DNA of 64,000 nucleotides. Origin: Candidatus Mycalebacterium zealandia (GTDB taxonomy: Bacteria > Desulfobacterota_D > UBA1144 > Nemesobacterales > Mycalebacteriaceae). This document shows positions 48,303-57,085 of this stretch, piece after piece. The DNA lies in NCBI GenBank assembly GCA_014075295.1, contig CP046180.1:1-64000 (forward strand). The letters are read 5' to 3'. The position numbers and the translations under genes were made by a program. Under the pieces are notes generated by a model that made no database searches, was not told the DNA's origin, and saw only the letters and a list, made by a program, of their open reading frames with translations. Within the stretch, counting starts at the first letter, position 1. Every line of letters begins with the position of its first letter.

Positions 48303-48692
48303 ATGTTTTCAAAAATTATTCCCATCTTTGTAGTTGTTCCATTGATTGAATTGGCAATCCTAATAAAACTTGGAAGCGTCATAGGAACATGGGAAACAGT
48401 CTGGATAGTGGTGGCAACCGCCGTGGTGGGCGCTTCTCTGGCACGGCGGCAGGGAATATCTGTTCTGATGTCAATTATGAATGATTTGAGTGGCGGCAGA
48501 AAACCGTCTGAGACCCTTCTGGATGGGGTTATGGTGCTTGTAGGAGGCGCGCTGCTGCTTACCCCGGGATTGCTGACGGACCTTGCGGGGTTCGCTCTTT
48601 TGATTCCCCAAACCCGCGCGATAATAAAAAAATCCGTTCAAAAACGGATTGAAAGAAAATTGAACATAATAGACATAAGCCCGGACGGCTGA
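48303..48692 (+). CDS. fxsA: FxsA-family membrane protein
   Basis: This 129-residue protein has two to three hydrophobic helices: IIPIFVVVPLIELAILIKLG at the N-terminus, then TVWIVVATAVVGASLARRQG and a third pair with the family signature DGVMVLVGGALLLTPGLLTD followed by GFALLIPQTR. E. coli FxsA relieves F-plasmid exclusion of phage T7, but its cellular role is unknown. ATG 48303 is chosen; upstream sequence belongs to ispE's opposite strand. It is convergent with cbiHC, 6 bp apart. Confidence 0.9.
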   Translation: MFSKIIPIFVVVPLIELAILIKLGSVIGTWETVWIVVATAVVGASLARRQGISVLMSIMNDLSGGRKPSETLLDGVMVLVGGALLLTPGLLTDLAGFALLIPQTRAIIKKSVQKRIERKLNIIDISPDG

Positions 48693-48698
48693 AAACTC

Positions 48699-50090
48699 TC
48701 AAGCGGCATCTTCATCAAAACCCAGAGCTGTGTTCACTATCGCCGCGGCAACCGCGCTACCGCCCTTTTTGCCCCGTATCACGGCATAAGGGACGCCCTC
48801 CGCGGCGGCTTCAAGGCGCGCTTTGGACTGCTCAACATTGACAAAACCCACCGGAGCGCCGATGACTCCGAGCGGGGAAAAACCGGATTGCCCACCGCTT
48901 GCTTTTGCGAGGGTGTCGGCAATTTCAATCAAAGCGGTTGGAGCGTTGCCGACCGCGAAAAGAGCTTCGGGGTGCCTGCTTATGGCGACCCTCATCGCCG
49001 CCTGGCTTCTGGTAATTCCCTCCTGTTCGGAAATCCGCAGGGACTCCGGCTCATCAAGATAGCAAAAAACCTTCGCACCGGTTTTTTCCAGAAGACGTTT
49101 TGAAACACCGGCGAGAACCATTCTCACATCGGTAACAATTTCCCCTCCCCGCAACGCGCCGCTCCACTTTTCAATCGCGCGGGGCGAGCAGTAAAAAATG
49201 TCTTTATACTCAAAATCGGCGGTAGTGTGAATGCAACGTCTTATCGCCTCGCGCTCCCCCACGGAAAGCAGGTCGGACATTTTAAGAGACCTGTCTATTG
49301 AGTCAAAACTGTCATCGTAGATAAGACGCGCCGCTTCGGAAGCGGACTGCGGGGGCACGGGCTTTGAGCCGCGCGGAGTTACCATTTTGCCGCCCTCGGC
49401 AATTGTTTCCGAGTTGCCGATTATCAGAAGCGAAAACATATCCACTTCATCCGGATTGAGTTTCTCCAGAGTTGTAAGGCGTGTCCGCTCATCCTCTCTT
49501 GAAATGTTGCGGACAATTCCCACGGGAGTATCGGGAGATTTTGAGGAAAGAAAAATTTCTTTGAGGCGCGAAAGCTGCCAGTATCGTTTTGCGCTTTTGG
49601 GATTGTGCACAACCGTAACAAAGTCGCCTTCGGCGGCGGCGGCGATGCGCTTTTCTATGGTCTGCCACGGGGTAAGAAGATCTGAAAGGGAAACCGAGCA
49701 GAAATCATGCCCGAGCGGCGCGCCCAGTTTTGCCGCCGCCGCGATAAAAGCGCTTACACCTGGAACAACGGACACCTCGGCGCCGCCAAAACCCGCCGCG
49801 ACAAGATGAACCACGGACGCCATTCCGTAAATCCCGCTGTCTCCCGAACTGATGACGGCGACATTTTTTCCCTCACGCGCGAGCCCAACCGCGATTTGCG
49901 CTCTTTCGTCCTCTTCGGAAATCTCCTTCTCAACGCGCTCGCAGTCCCGCGGAATCAGCTCATCAACAAAACGGAAATAACTGCGGTAACCGATAACGAC
50001 TTCGGCTTTTGAGAGCGCTTCACGGGCAAGCGGGGTAATATGCTCATCCGCCCCGGGACCGACGCCGACAACCGTTATGCTACCCGGCAT
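48699..50090 (-). CDS. CbiH-CbiC fusion (precorrin-3B C17-methyltransferase and precorrin-8X methylmutase)
   Basis: This 463-residue bifunctional protein covers ring contraction with C17 methylation, and the late methyl migration. Residues 1-245 are CbiH/CobJ: ITVVGVGPGADEHITPLARE, VVIGYRSYFRFVDEL, VISSGDSGIYGMASV, VVPGVSAFIAAAAKLGAPLG, HNPKSAKR, IVRNISRE. Residues about 270-463 are CbiC/CobH: RRCIHTTADFEYKDIFYCSP with the catalytic histidine, TDVRMVLAGV, AVGNAPTALIEI, GAPVGFVNVEQSK and PYAVIRGKKGGS. The start at 50090 overlaps cbiX-cbiL by 16 bp. Confidence 0.93.
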   Translation of the reverse strand: MPGSITVVGVGPGADEHITPLAREALSKAEVVIGYRSYFRFVDELIPRDCERVEKEISEEDERAQIAVGLAREGKNVAVISSGDSGIYGMASVVHLVAAGFGGAEVSVVPGVSAFIAAAAKLGAPLGHDFCSVSLSDLLTPWQTIEKRIAAAAEGDFVTVVHNPKSAKRYWQLSRLKEIFLSSKSPDTPVGIVRNISREDERTRLTTLEKLNPDEVDMFSLLIIGNSETIAEGGKMVTPRGSKPVPPQSASEAARLIYDDSFDSIDRSLKMSDLLSVGEREAIRRCIHTTADFEYKDIFYCSPRAIEKWSGALRGGEIVTDVRMVLAGVSKRLLEKTGAKVFCYLDEPESLRISEQEGITRSQAAMRVAISRHPEALFAVGNAPTALIEIADTLAKASGGQSGFSPLGVIGAPVGFVNVEQSKARLEAAAEGVPYAVIRGKKGGSAVAAAIVNTALGFDEDAA

Positions 50091-51724
50091 CCGTCAAACC
50101 TCTTTGAGATGATAAACAGGGAAAAATAAGGCAAATCGCCGTCTTCAAGATCGGCGGGTTTTGAGGTGATGAACTGATTTTCCCCGCCGACGTCACGGCA
50201 ATAGACAAAACCGAGCCCCTTTTCCCTGATGAGTTTTACAAGCGCGCGCGCGCGCGGAGGCTTCATAATTACAACAGTTTCAAATCCTCCTATGGCGTCT
50301 TCCATTTCGCGCTCGGAACAACCGCCGGGAAGCACCGCGATTCTATCGCTGCCGAGCCCCAGGCAAACATCGGCGGAAGCCGCCGCCGCGGACGGAGACG
50401 AAACGCCCGGAATTAATTCAAAATTGCCGCTAAAAACATCATCGCACAGAATGCGAAACACCGTACTGTAAAGCGAAAGGCACCCTTCGCACACAACCGC
50501 CACATCAAGCCCCTGTTTCAAATCTTCAAGCAGAACTTCCCTCGCAAGCCGGTATGAACCGTCCGCCGAACCGCGGGTTTTCATGTCCACCGCGAGGGGT
50601 TTGGAATGCTCCTGTAAGCCGTAGTGGCGCAGAATGGAGACACAGCGGCTTTCACTCGCGCCCTTTGCGGACGGATAGTAAATCCTGTCTGAACCGCGCA
50701 ACGCTTCAAGTGCGCGCACGGTTACCAGATCCGGCGCGCCGGGGCCCAGCGAAATTCCGCGCAGGCTGCCGGTTTTTGGGCTCTTCAGATTCTTCAAACC
50801 GCCTTTGGCCGAATCTCCCCCCCTCACATGAAAATGATGCCCCACCTGCTCCCGGCCCACTTCGTTCTCAAAACCCACTATTTGCGTTCTGTATTTGCAC
50901 AGTTGGCAGTTCATGTTGGCGTTCCCTTCCTTAACTTCCTCAACCCTTTCGTCCAGAATGTCCAGAATGAGGTCGTGCGCGCCGAACGGCTCAGTGTAGA
51001 GAATCTCTTTGCGCGAAACCGTTTTGTGTTTTTCAAGCGTGGCGTAAATCCTTTTAAGCAAAACTCCCGTGAAAAGAAAAACCGGAACGGCGACTATTCT
51101 TGAATAAGGAAGGTTTTCAAGAATTTTCAATGTTTCTTCAAGACCGGGTTTCGTAACCCCGATATACGCGGCGCGTGAAAAGCCAAACCCCATTCCCTCT
51201 TCAAGCATCCTCGCCATTTTCGCGACATCGGAGTTTCCATCCGGATCGGATGTCCCCCTTCCCACAAGTAATAGGCATGTTTCTTCCCTTGCGTGCGGCG
51301 GCATGGATTTTTCGCTTTTTTCTATCAGCAGACGGCACAGTTCAAGCAGTTGCGGCGAAACACCGAGAAAACTGCCGAAGCGTATTCTGAGTCCTTTGTG
51401 AGCGGCCTGTATGGAATTCATCTCAAACGGCATATCGTTCTTCGCGTGCCCGCCGGCAAACAGAATGGCGGGAAGAGAGATGATGTCTTCCACGCCCCTT
51501 TCCGCCATCGCTTTAACGGCGACATCAAATGTCGGTTGCGCGAACTCAAGAAACCCGTAATCCACATCGGCGTCCGGACGGCGACTCCTCATGCGCCGGA
51601 CCAAACTTTCAAAGCCCTCAACCCCTTCGGAGTCACGGCTTCCGTGCCCGCATATCAGTATGCCTTTGCCGTCCGCACTCGGTGTTATTTTTTCACTCTC
51701 ACAATCCGGTTGACTTTTGTTCAT
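50075..51724 (-). CDS. CbiX(long)-CbiL fusion (sirohydrochlorin cobaltochelatase and precorrin-2 C20-methyltransferase)
   Basis: The 549-residue protein starts the corrin branch. CbiX: GILICGHGSRDSEG with His27, LPAILFAGGHAKNDMP with the second His, then a duplicated half (LLLVGRGTSDPDGN) and a C-terminal module with CQLCKYR and VGHHFHVRGGD, as in long CbiX proteins that carry an iron-sulfur cluster and histidine region. CbiL/CobI begins near residue 325: LRGISLGPGAPDLVTVRALE, SDRIYYPSAKG, VVCEGCLSLYSTVFR, LIPGVSSPSAAAASADV. The start is ATG 51724, with no clear ribosome site. cbiB lies 128 bp upstream; no cobalamin riboswitch is recognised in the gap. Confidence 0.92.
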   Translation of the reverse strand: MNKSQPDCESEKITPSADGKGILICGHGSRDSEGVEGFESLVRRMRSRRPDADVDYGFLEFAQPTFDVAVKAMAERGVEDIISLPAILFAGGHAKNDMPFEMNSIQAAHKGLRIRFGSFLGVSPQLLELCRLLIEKSEKSMPPHAREETCLLLVGRGTSDPDGNSDVAKMARMLEEGMGFGFSRAAYIGVTKPGLEETLKILENLPYSRIVAVPVFLFTGVLLKRIYATLEKHKTVSRKEILYTEPFGAHDLILDILDERVEEVKEGNANMNCQLCKYRTQIVGFENEVGREQVGHHFHVRGGDSAKGGLKNLKSPKTGSLRGISLGPGAPDLVTVRALEALRGSDRIYYPSAKGASESRCVSILRHYGLQEHSKPLAVDMKTRGSADGSYRLAREVLLEDLKQGLDVAVVCEGCLSLYSTVFRILCDDVFSGNFELIPGVSSPSAAAASADVCLGLGSDRIAVLPGGCSEREMEDAIGGFETVVIMKPPRARALVKLIREKGLGFVYCRDVGGENQFITSKPADLEDGDLPYFSLFIISKRFDGCRVA

Positions 51725-51852
51725 AACGGAGACCGCGAGACAGAATACTTGACCAAAGGGCTTAACTCCAACAAAAGACAGCTCTTACGAATATGACAAC
51801 GGAAATGCGGGAATAACATCCGGCGCGGAGCCGTAAAACGGTTTTTCCCGGG

Positions 51853-52794
51853 CTAAAAAACTGTTTTCAGAACGGAGACGGCCAAAACGGCAACCACCAT
51901 AACCGCATTGTTTACTTTCCGCGCCGTTTTGAAGTCTTGCGCGGTTATCTCACGCGTGCGCTCACCGATGAACGGTTTCTCCACCATCTCGCCTCCGTAA
52001 GACGCGGAACCGCCGAAACGGCAGTCAAGGATTCCCGCAAGAGCGGCCTGAGGAAACCCCGCGTTGGGGCTGGAATGGTTGCGTCCAAACTTGGTGATAA
52101 AGACAAAAGAACGAAAACTGAAGGCGCAAACCGCCATAAGAAAGGCGGTCAGACGTGCGGGGATGAAGTTCGCCGCATCATCCATTTTCGCCGCCACCAT
52201 GCCAAACCGCCGGTAGCGTTTGTTTTTATAACCTATCATTGAGTCCAAAGTGTTCACTGCTTTGTACGCCATCATCGCCGGAACCCCTCCCAGAAAATAG
52301 AAAAATATCGGAGCCACAACGCCGTCTGACAGATTTTCGGACATTGTTTCAAGCGCCGCGGTTTTTATGCGCGTAGCGCAAAGCTCTTCCGTGTCGCGCC
52401 CGACAATGTTTGAAAGCCGTTTTCGCGCCAACCGGACATCGCCTTTTTCAACCGCCGAGAAAACCGCACCACATTCTCTTATGAGCGATGTTCCCGCGAG
52501 ACCGAAAAAAACAAACAGAGATGTAAAAGAGACATATGCGAAAATTCCCGCCGACTCCGCCGCGTTTTCAAACTGCGTAAAAATCAGAAAAACCCCCGCC
52601 ACAAGAAAAAGGGCAAGAAACGCGCCCTTGACCGTTTTGGCGATGCCCCGGTTTAGAAACAACTCGGCACGGGAAATAACTGCGCCGAAAAGACGAACAG
52701 GGTTGGGAATTCGGCGCGGATCTGAAAAAAGAAAATCCGCGACACAACCGATTATCAGGCAAAGCGCCGCCGTATCGGATGAAAAAAAACTCAT
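51853..52794 (-). CDS. cbiB: Adenosylcobinamide-phosphate synthase
   Basis: CbiB attaches the aminopropanol arm to adenosylcobyric acid in the membrane. The 313-residue protein has CVADFLFSDPRRIPNPVRLF at the N-terminus, the conserved NIVGRDTEEL, ALETMSENLSDGVVAPIFFY, AYKAVNTLDSMIGYKNKRY, DDAANFIPARLTA and SPNAGFPQAALAG, plus five to six hydrophobic segments. It heads cobalamin locus 2, 10 bp after the tRNA-Glu gene on the same strand. Confidence 0.94.
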   Translation of the reverse strand: MSFFSSDTAALCLIIGCVADFLFSDPRRIPNPVRLFGAVISRAELFLNRGIAKTVKGAFLALFLVAGVFLIFTQFENAAESAGIFAYVSFTSLFVFFGLAGTSLIRECGAVFSAVEKGDVRLARKRLSNIVGRDTEELCATRIKTAALETMSENLSDGVVAPIFFYFLGGVPAMMAYKAVNTLDSMIGYKNKRYRRFGMVAAKMDDAANFIPARLTAFLMAVCAFSFRSFVFITKFGRNHSSPNAGFPQAALAGILDCRFGGSASYGGEMVEKPFIGERTREITAQDFKTARKVNNAVMVVAVLAVSVLKTVF

Positions 52795-52804
52795 TTTTCA
52801 GGTT

Positions 52805-52882
52805 TGGCAGCCCCTACGGGATTTGAACCCGTGTTTCTACCTTGAGAGGGTAGCGTCCTGGGCCGGGCTAGACGAAGGGGCC
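52805..52882 (-). tRNA. tRNA-Glu (CTC)
   Basis: The minus strand folds as a cloverleaf: acceptor GGCCCCT/AGGGGCT (G1-U72 wobble) with G discriminator, anticodon stem CTACC/GGTAG with loop CTCTCAA (anticodon CTC), T arm ACGGG-TTCAAAT-CCCGT, and encoded CCA. The D loop is G/C-rich (TAGCCCGGCCCAG). It lies between ftsZ and cbiB on the same strand. Confidence 0.93.
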
Positions 52883-52935
52883 TCAAAAACGGAAAGCGTA
52901 TTGTATACGGAGACAAGACGATATAAAACCGGAAA

Positions 52936-54225
52936 TCAGTCTTTTTTCTTCCCGAATCTGGCTCCGAATATGCCCAGCCCCCCCGGGGAATCATTAGATT
53001 TGGATTCGTCCTGTTTGTCTTTTTCAGCATTATTCTGTTCTTTTTTGTCCCTCAAATAGGCGGGAATATCCCTGTCCGGGACGTTGTTGACAGCAGGCGC
53101 GTCCGGAAACAAGTCTCCGTCTGTGGGGTCCGACGCGGAGCTGTTTGATTTCTCGTGCTTGCGTTTCGGTGAAGCCGGAACACGGGAAGAGGAATCCTCA
53201 ATTCCCGTGGCGATTATCGTAATCTTTACTTCGTCCTTGATATCTGCGTCTATCGTCCACCCGAAGATGAATTGCAAATCTTTGCTGGCTTTCTGAGTCA
53301 CGTAGTCACAAGCTTTTTTCAGTTCATCGGGGCCGAAGTTAGGCGGCGCGACTATGTGAAGCAAAACCCCTTTCGCGCCCTCTATTGACAGCGCGCCAAG
53401 AAGCGGGCTTTCAACCGCGGACTCAACGGCTTTGACCGCTCTGTCCGAACCCTCGGCGATTCCGGTTCCCATTATCGCCTTGGAACCCTCCTGACTCATA
53501 ACGGTTCTAACATCGGCGAAATCGGTATTGATTAAACCGGGTGTGTTTATAATATCAGTTATTCCGCTGACGGCGCGAAAAAGAACGTCATTCGCTCTGT
53601 CAAACGCTTCCAGCAACGAAGGCGGCGGGGTATTGTCTTCATCCGGTTGGTCATCGGGAACCACCTGTTCAACGGCGGAGTGCTGGTTCTGATTGGTGTT
53701 CTCTTCACACAGTTTGTCATTGGGAACCACTATCAGCGTATCCGCTTCTTTTTCAAGACGACTCAAACCGTCTTCGGCGGTTGCGGTTTTGGATTCCCCC
53801 TCAAATGAAAACGGCATGGTAACAATGGCAACCGTTAAAGCCCCGTTCTCTTTGGCAACTTTGGCGACAACCGGAGACGCGCCGGTTCCCGTGCCGCCCC
53901 CCATGCCGGCGGTGATAAAAACCATGTCCGCGCCGTCCAGCGCTTCGGCAATTCTCGCTTTGTCTTCAATCGCGGCGTCTTCGCCGGCGGAGGGATTACC
54001 CCCCACTCCAAGTCCGTGCGCGGAACGGCTTCCGACTTGCAGTTTGACATAAGCCTTTGATGTTTTTAGGTCTTGCGAATCGGTGTTTACGGCTACAAAA
54101 TCAACTCCTTGCAGCCCTTGACCAACCATGGAGTTCAGGGTGTTGCAGCCGCCGCCGCCCACTCCGACAATCTTGATTTTGGCCTTTAAGCGGTCGTCAT
54201 CGGGAACAATGGTAAAGGTTGACAT
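52936..54225 (-). CDS. ftsZ: Cell division GTPase FtsZ with an internal insertion
   Basis: FtsZ polymerises into the division ring. The 429-residue protein has VGVGGGGCNTLNSM, the tubulin signature AGMGGGTGTGASPV (106-119), MPFSFEG, VPNDKL (168-172), LLEAFDRANDVLFRAV (204-219) and FADVRTVMSQEG. Between NDKL and LLEAF there are 31 residues (173-203), where E. coli has 9; the extra stretch is Asn/Gln- and Asp/Pro-rich. The C-terminal tail carries the FtsA/ZipA-binding peptide RDIPAYLRDKKEQ and then about 40 charged residues, longer than usual. ATG 54225 is chosen for GGAG 7 nt upstream. It is the last dcw gene here. Confidence 0.95.
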   Translation of the reverse strand: MSTFTIVPDDDRLKAKIKIVGVGGGGCNTLNSMVGQGLQGVDFVAVNTDSQDLKTSKAYVKLQVGSRSAHGLGVGGNPSAGEDAAIEDKARIAEALDGADMVFITAGMGGGTGTGASPVVAKVAKENGALTVAIVTMPFSFEGESKTATAEDGLSRLEKEADTLIVVPNDKLCEENTNQNQHSAVEQVVPDDQPDEDNTPPPSLLEAFDRANDVLFRAVSGITDIINTPGLINTDFADVRTVMSQEGSKAIMGTGIAEGSDRAVKAVESAVESPLLGALSIEGAKGVLLHIVAPPNFGPDELKKACDYVTQKASKDLQFIFGWTIDADIKDEVKITIIATGIEDSSSRVPASPKRKHEKSNSSASDPTDGDLFPDAPAVNNVPDRDIPAYLRDKKEQNNAEKDKQDESKSNDSPGGLGIFGARFGKKKD

Positions 54226-54255
54226 CCCATCTCTCCGAACCGGAAAAATCATCCG

Positions 54256-55491
54256 TTAAAAAAATTCGTTGAACCACTGCTCCATCCACCCGAGTATTTT
54301 GTTAAACGGCGTTTTTCCGCCTCTAACACGGATTTTATCCGATTTTTCCGAATATTTCACTCCGTAGTGTATGAGCCCTATCCCCGTGGAATAAGCAGGG
54401 CTTAAAATCGCTTCGGTGTTGCTGACAACCCCGCACGGAACCCCCAGACGCGCGGGCATGTCAAAAATTTCAGATGCCATTTCAACCGCGCCTTCCATCA
54501 CAAAAGTTCCGCCCGTCAGAATAACCTTTGAGGACGGACCGTAGATTTCCACCGAATCGGGAATTTCCTCTTTCGCGAAAGACAGTATCTCTCTCATTCT
54601 CGGCTCTATAATCTTAGCGATTTCGCGGCGCGAAACCTTTTGTTCAGTGTTGTCCGAGCAACGGACTGTGACGTTTTTGCACTCCGAGGCAAGCCGCTCG
54701 AACGCGACCCCGTGGGACTCCTTTATTCTGCGTGACTCCAAATCGCTTACGGTGTTGAAGCGGTGAGATATGTCTCTGTCAATATGGTCGCCGCCGAGGG
54801 TTATGTTCTGCGTGTATTTCAGCCCGCCTCTGTTGAAAACCGCTATGTCGGTTGTGCCGCCGCCGCAATCAACAAGCACAACCCCCAAATCCTTGTCCGC
54901 ATCATTCAGAACCGCCGCGGCCGAAGCGATTTGCTCCAAAACTATGCCGTTCACATCCATGCTCGCCTCACGCACGCACCGGACAAGCGTGTTTGTGTCC
55001 GTAACCTGCCCGGTAACAATGTGAACTTCGGTCTCAATCTTGCTTCCGTGCATTCCCAGCGGATTGATGACCGAATCCTTCCCGTCTATTGAGTATTTCC
55101 CCGGAACCGCATGAATAATCTCCCTGTCCGCCGTCACATTTTTGGCGGTCGCCGACTCTATCAAACGCCTCATGTCTCCATCGGTAACCCTTCCATCGGT
55201 AATGTTAACAACCCCGTGAGCGATGTGGCTTTTGATGTGCCCGCCCGCTATCCCGACAAAAGCGGAACGTATCTCCTGACCCGACATCTCTTCGGCTTTC
55301 TCAATCGCGGACGCTATGCAATCCGTGGTTTTCTCCACGTCAACAACTATCCCTCGGCGCAACCCCGTTGACGGATGCATTCCAAACCCGATTATGTTGA
55401 TGTCCCGCCCGTTCACCTGAGCGACAATGGCGCATATCTTGGTCGTGCCGAGATCAAGTCCTATAAAAATTTCCGGTTTTTCCGAGCTCAA
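54256..55491 (-). CDS. ftsA: Cell division protein FtsA
   Basis: FtsA is the actin-like ATPase that anchors FtsZ to the membrane. The 411-residue protein shows IGLDLGTTKICAIVAQVNG, the 1C domain with GIAGGHIKSH, VVLVDCGGGTTDIAVF (phosphate 2), GGDHIDRDIS, VILTGGTFVMEGA (adenosine loop), and a C-terminal amphipathic segment KILGWMEQWFNEFF for membrane binding. It overlaps ftsQ by 4 bp and precedes ftsZ by 30 bp. Confidence 0.95.
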   Translation of the reverse strand: MSSEKPEIFIGLDLGTTKICAIVAQVNGRDINIIGFGMHPSTGLRRGIVVDVEKTTDCIASAIEKAEEMSGQEIRSAFVGIAGGHIKSHIAHGVVNITDGRVTDGDMRRLIESATAKNVTADREIIHAVPGKYSIDGKDSVINPLGMHGSKIETEVHIVTGQVTDTNTLVRCVREASMDVNGIVLEQIASAAAVLNDADKDLGVVLVDCGGGTTDIAVFNRGGLKYTQNITLGGDHIDRDISHRFNTVSDLESRRIKESHGVAFERLASECKNVTVRCSDNTEQKVSRREIAKIIEPRMREILSFAKEEIPDSVEIYGPSSKVILTGGTFVMEGAVEMASEIFDMPARLGVPCGVVSNTEAILSPAYSTGIGLIHYGVKYSEKSDKIRVRGGKTPFNKILGWMEQWFNEFF

Positions 55492-56210
55492 TTGACCCCT
55501 TCCCTGAAACTGACTATCCCCACGCCTTTGCGGCGAAGGTTAATATACTTTGGACTCAAGCCCCGTGCTCGAAGGTTGCTCGTTATCCTCTCAAGTTTCT
55601 CCCAATGAGCCTTCAAATCGGCTCCAAGGTCTATTCGCTGCCCCGGTCGCGTGAATATCTCCACGCCGCTCTCGCCCAAAACCACAACCTCGGATATGTC
55701 ATCCCAGCCCGGCGCCGAAACCGCCGATGAAGACAGATTGAGCGCGGCAAGCGCTTCGGAGACAAAAGCCGGTTGGGCTCTCACTACCGGAAAATCCATT
55801 CCGTGCAGGCCCGCAGGCGCGGAGCCAAGCGGAACGCCCGACTCGTCAATATAGAAAAATGTTCCGTTAGGCATCGCCAGAAGACAGAACGGTTTTTTCT
55901 CTTTTATTTTTATCACTGCTCCGCCCCTGAAATCCCTTGTCATTGAAACTGTTTCCACCCAAGGCTCGCTTTTAAGAGCCCTGTTCACGGCTCCGGGAAG
56001 CAACAAAACCTTCTCCCCCGAATACAGTCCCGCCGTCCTTAAAATGTTTTCTTCGGACACCGCGCGGGCTCCCTCAACGGAAGCGTTGCCGATAAGAAGC
56101 GCGCTGCGCGATACGAAAAACACCGCGACCACAATTACGACAGCCAGAAAAACTTTCGCCGCACCGCCTTTACGCAGATTTTTCTTTCCACGATTTTTCA
56201 GATTACGCAT
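55488..56210 (-). CDS. ftsQ: Cell division protein FtsQ
   Basis: FtsQ is a bitopic septal protein bridging early and late divisome parts. The 240-residue product has a basic cytoplasmic start (MRNLKNRGKKNLRKGGAAK), one membrane helix (residues about 20-40), a POTRA domain (IGNASVEGARAVSEENILRT, VETVSMTRDFRGGAVIKIKE) and the FtsQ beta domain ending YINLRRKGVGIVSF. It overlaps murB by 13 bp and ftsA by 4 bp. Confidence 0.88.
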   Translation of the reverse strand: MRNLKNRGKKNLRKGGAAKVFLAVVIVVAVFFVSRSALLIGNASVEGARAVSEENILRTAGLYSGEKVLLLPGAVNRALKSEPWVETVSMTRDFRGGAVIKIKEKKPFCLLAMPNGTFFYIDESGVPLGSAPAGLHGMDFPVVRAQPAFVSEALAALNLSSSAVSAPGWDDISEVVVLGESGVEIFTRPGQRIDLGADLKAHWEKLERITSNLRARGLSPKYINLRRKGVGIVSFREGVN

Positions 56211-57085
56211 ACCTCTGTTTCCAAATATAAGCCTTTTTTCTCAAGCGCTTTGACACGGGCGATTTTTATGAGTTTGAGAACATCGGAGGTTTTCGCGCCG
56301 CCTTTGTTAACTATAAAGTTGGCGTGAACACCTGAAAATTCGGCGGCGCCGACGGAAAAAAGTTTCATTCCGATCTCTTCAAGAAGCCGGCCGGCCGCCA
56401 CGGATCGCGGATTTTTGAAGATTGAGCCCGTGTTTGCCTCGCTTACGGGCTGGGTTTGTTTCCTGTGCTCAAGACTCTTTTTGATTGCCGCGCGGCTTTT
56501 GAGCGCGTCTCCGACAACAAGACGCAGTCGCGCGCCAAGCAGCACGGAGTCCGGCGGAAGCCCGCCGTGCCTGTAAGCGGGGCTCAGTTCGCCCGCGCCG
56601 ATCTCATGCTCTTTTCCATCCTGCCACACAACAACGCTTTCAACCACTTCGGCGGTCTCGCCGCCACACGCTCCGGCGTTCATAAAAACCGCGCCACCCA
56701 CCGTTCCGGGAATTCCGGCGGCAAACTCCAGTCCGGAAAGGCCGGCGCGCGTGGTCGCGTTCATCACCGCCGAAAGCGGCGCGCCGCAGTCCGCCGTGAC
56801 CGAGAAGCCGGGTTTGATTTCAAAACCTTTAAGACGGCTCGTGCTCACAATCGCGCCGTCAAATCCGCTGTCTTTAACTATCGTGTTCGTGCCACCGCCC
56901 AGAACCTCAAAAGGAACTGACTCCGTGCGCAAAAATGCGAGAGTTCCGCAAAGAGCGGCGCGAGTTTGAGGATACGCCACAATGCGCGCGCGCCCGCCGA
57001 CCCTCATCGCCGTATATGAAGACATGCGAAAATCCGAAACGGTTTCGCACCCGAGTTTTTCAAGTTCTGCGGCAAGTCTTTTCAT
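56198..57085 (-). CDS. murB: UDP-N-acetylenolpyruvoylglucosamine reductase
   Basis: MurB makes UDP-MurNAc with NADPH and FAD. The 295-residue type II-like enzyme has SYTAMRVGGRARIVAYPQT, LGGGTNTIVKDSGFDGAIV, LSGLEFAAGIPGTVGGAVFM, AYRHGGLPPDSVLLGARLRL, and the catalytic serine and glutamate region TGSIFKNPRSVAAGRLLEE with GVHANFIVNKGGA. It overlaps murC by 4 bp and ftsQ by 13 bp. Confidence 0.94.
   Translation of the reverse strand: MKRLAAELEKLGCETVSDFRMSSYTAMRVGGRARIVAYPQTRAALCGTLAFLRTESVPFEVLGGGTNTIVKDSGFDGAIVSTSRLKGFEIKPGFSVTADCGAPLSAVMNATTRAGLSGLEFAAGIPGTVGGAVFMNAGACGGETAEVVESVVVWQDGKEHEIGAGELSPAYRHGGLPPDSVLLGARLRLVVGDALKSRAAIKKSLEHRKQTQPVSEANTGSIFKNPRSVAAGRLLEEIGMKLFSVGAAEFSGVHANFIVNKGGAKTSDVLKLIKIARVKALEKKGLYLETEVCVI

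Noticed and set aside
51725-51852. Cobalamin riboswitch upstream of cbiX-cbiL
   Set aside because: The B12-box consensus and the expected stems are not seen in the 128-bp gap or before cbiB.
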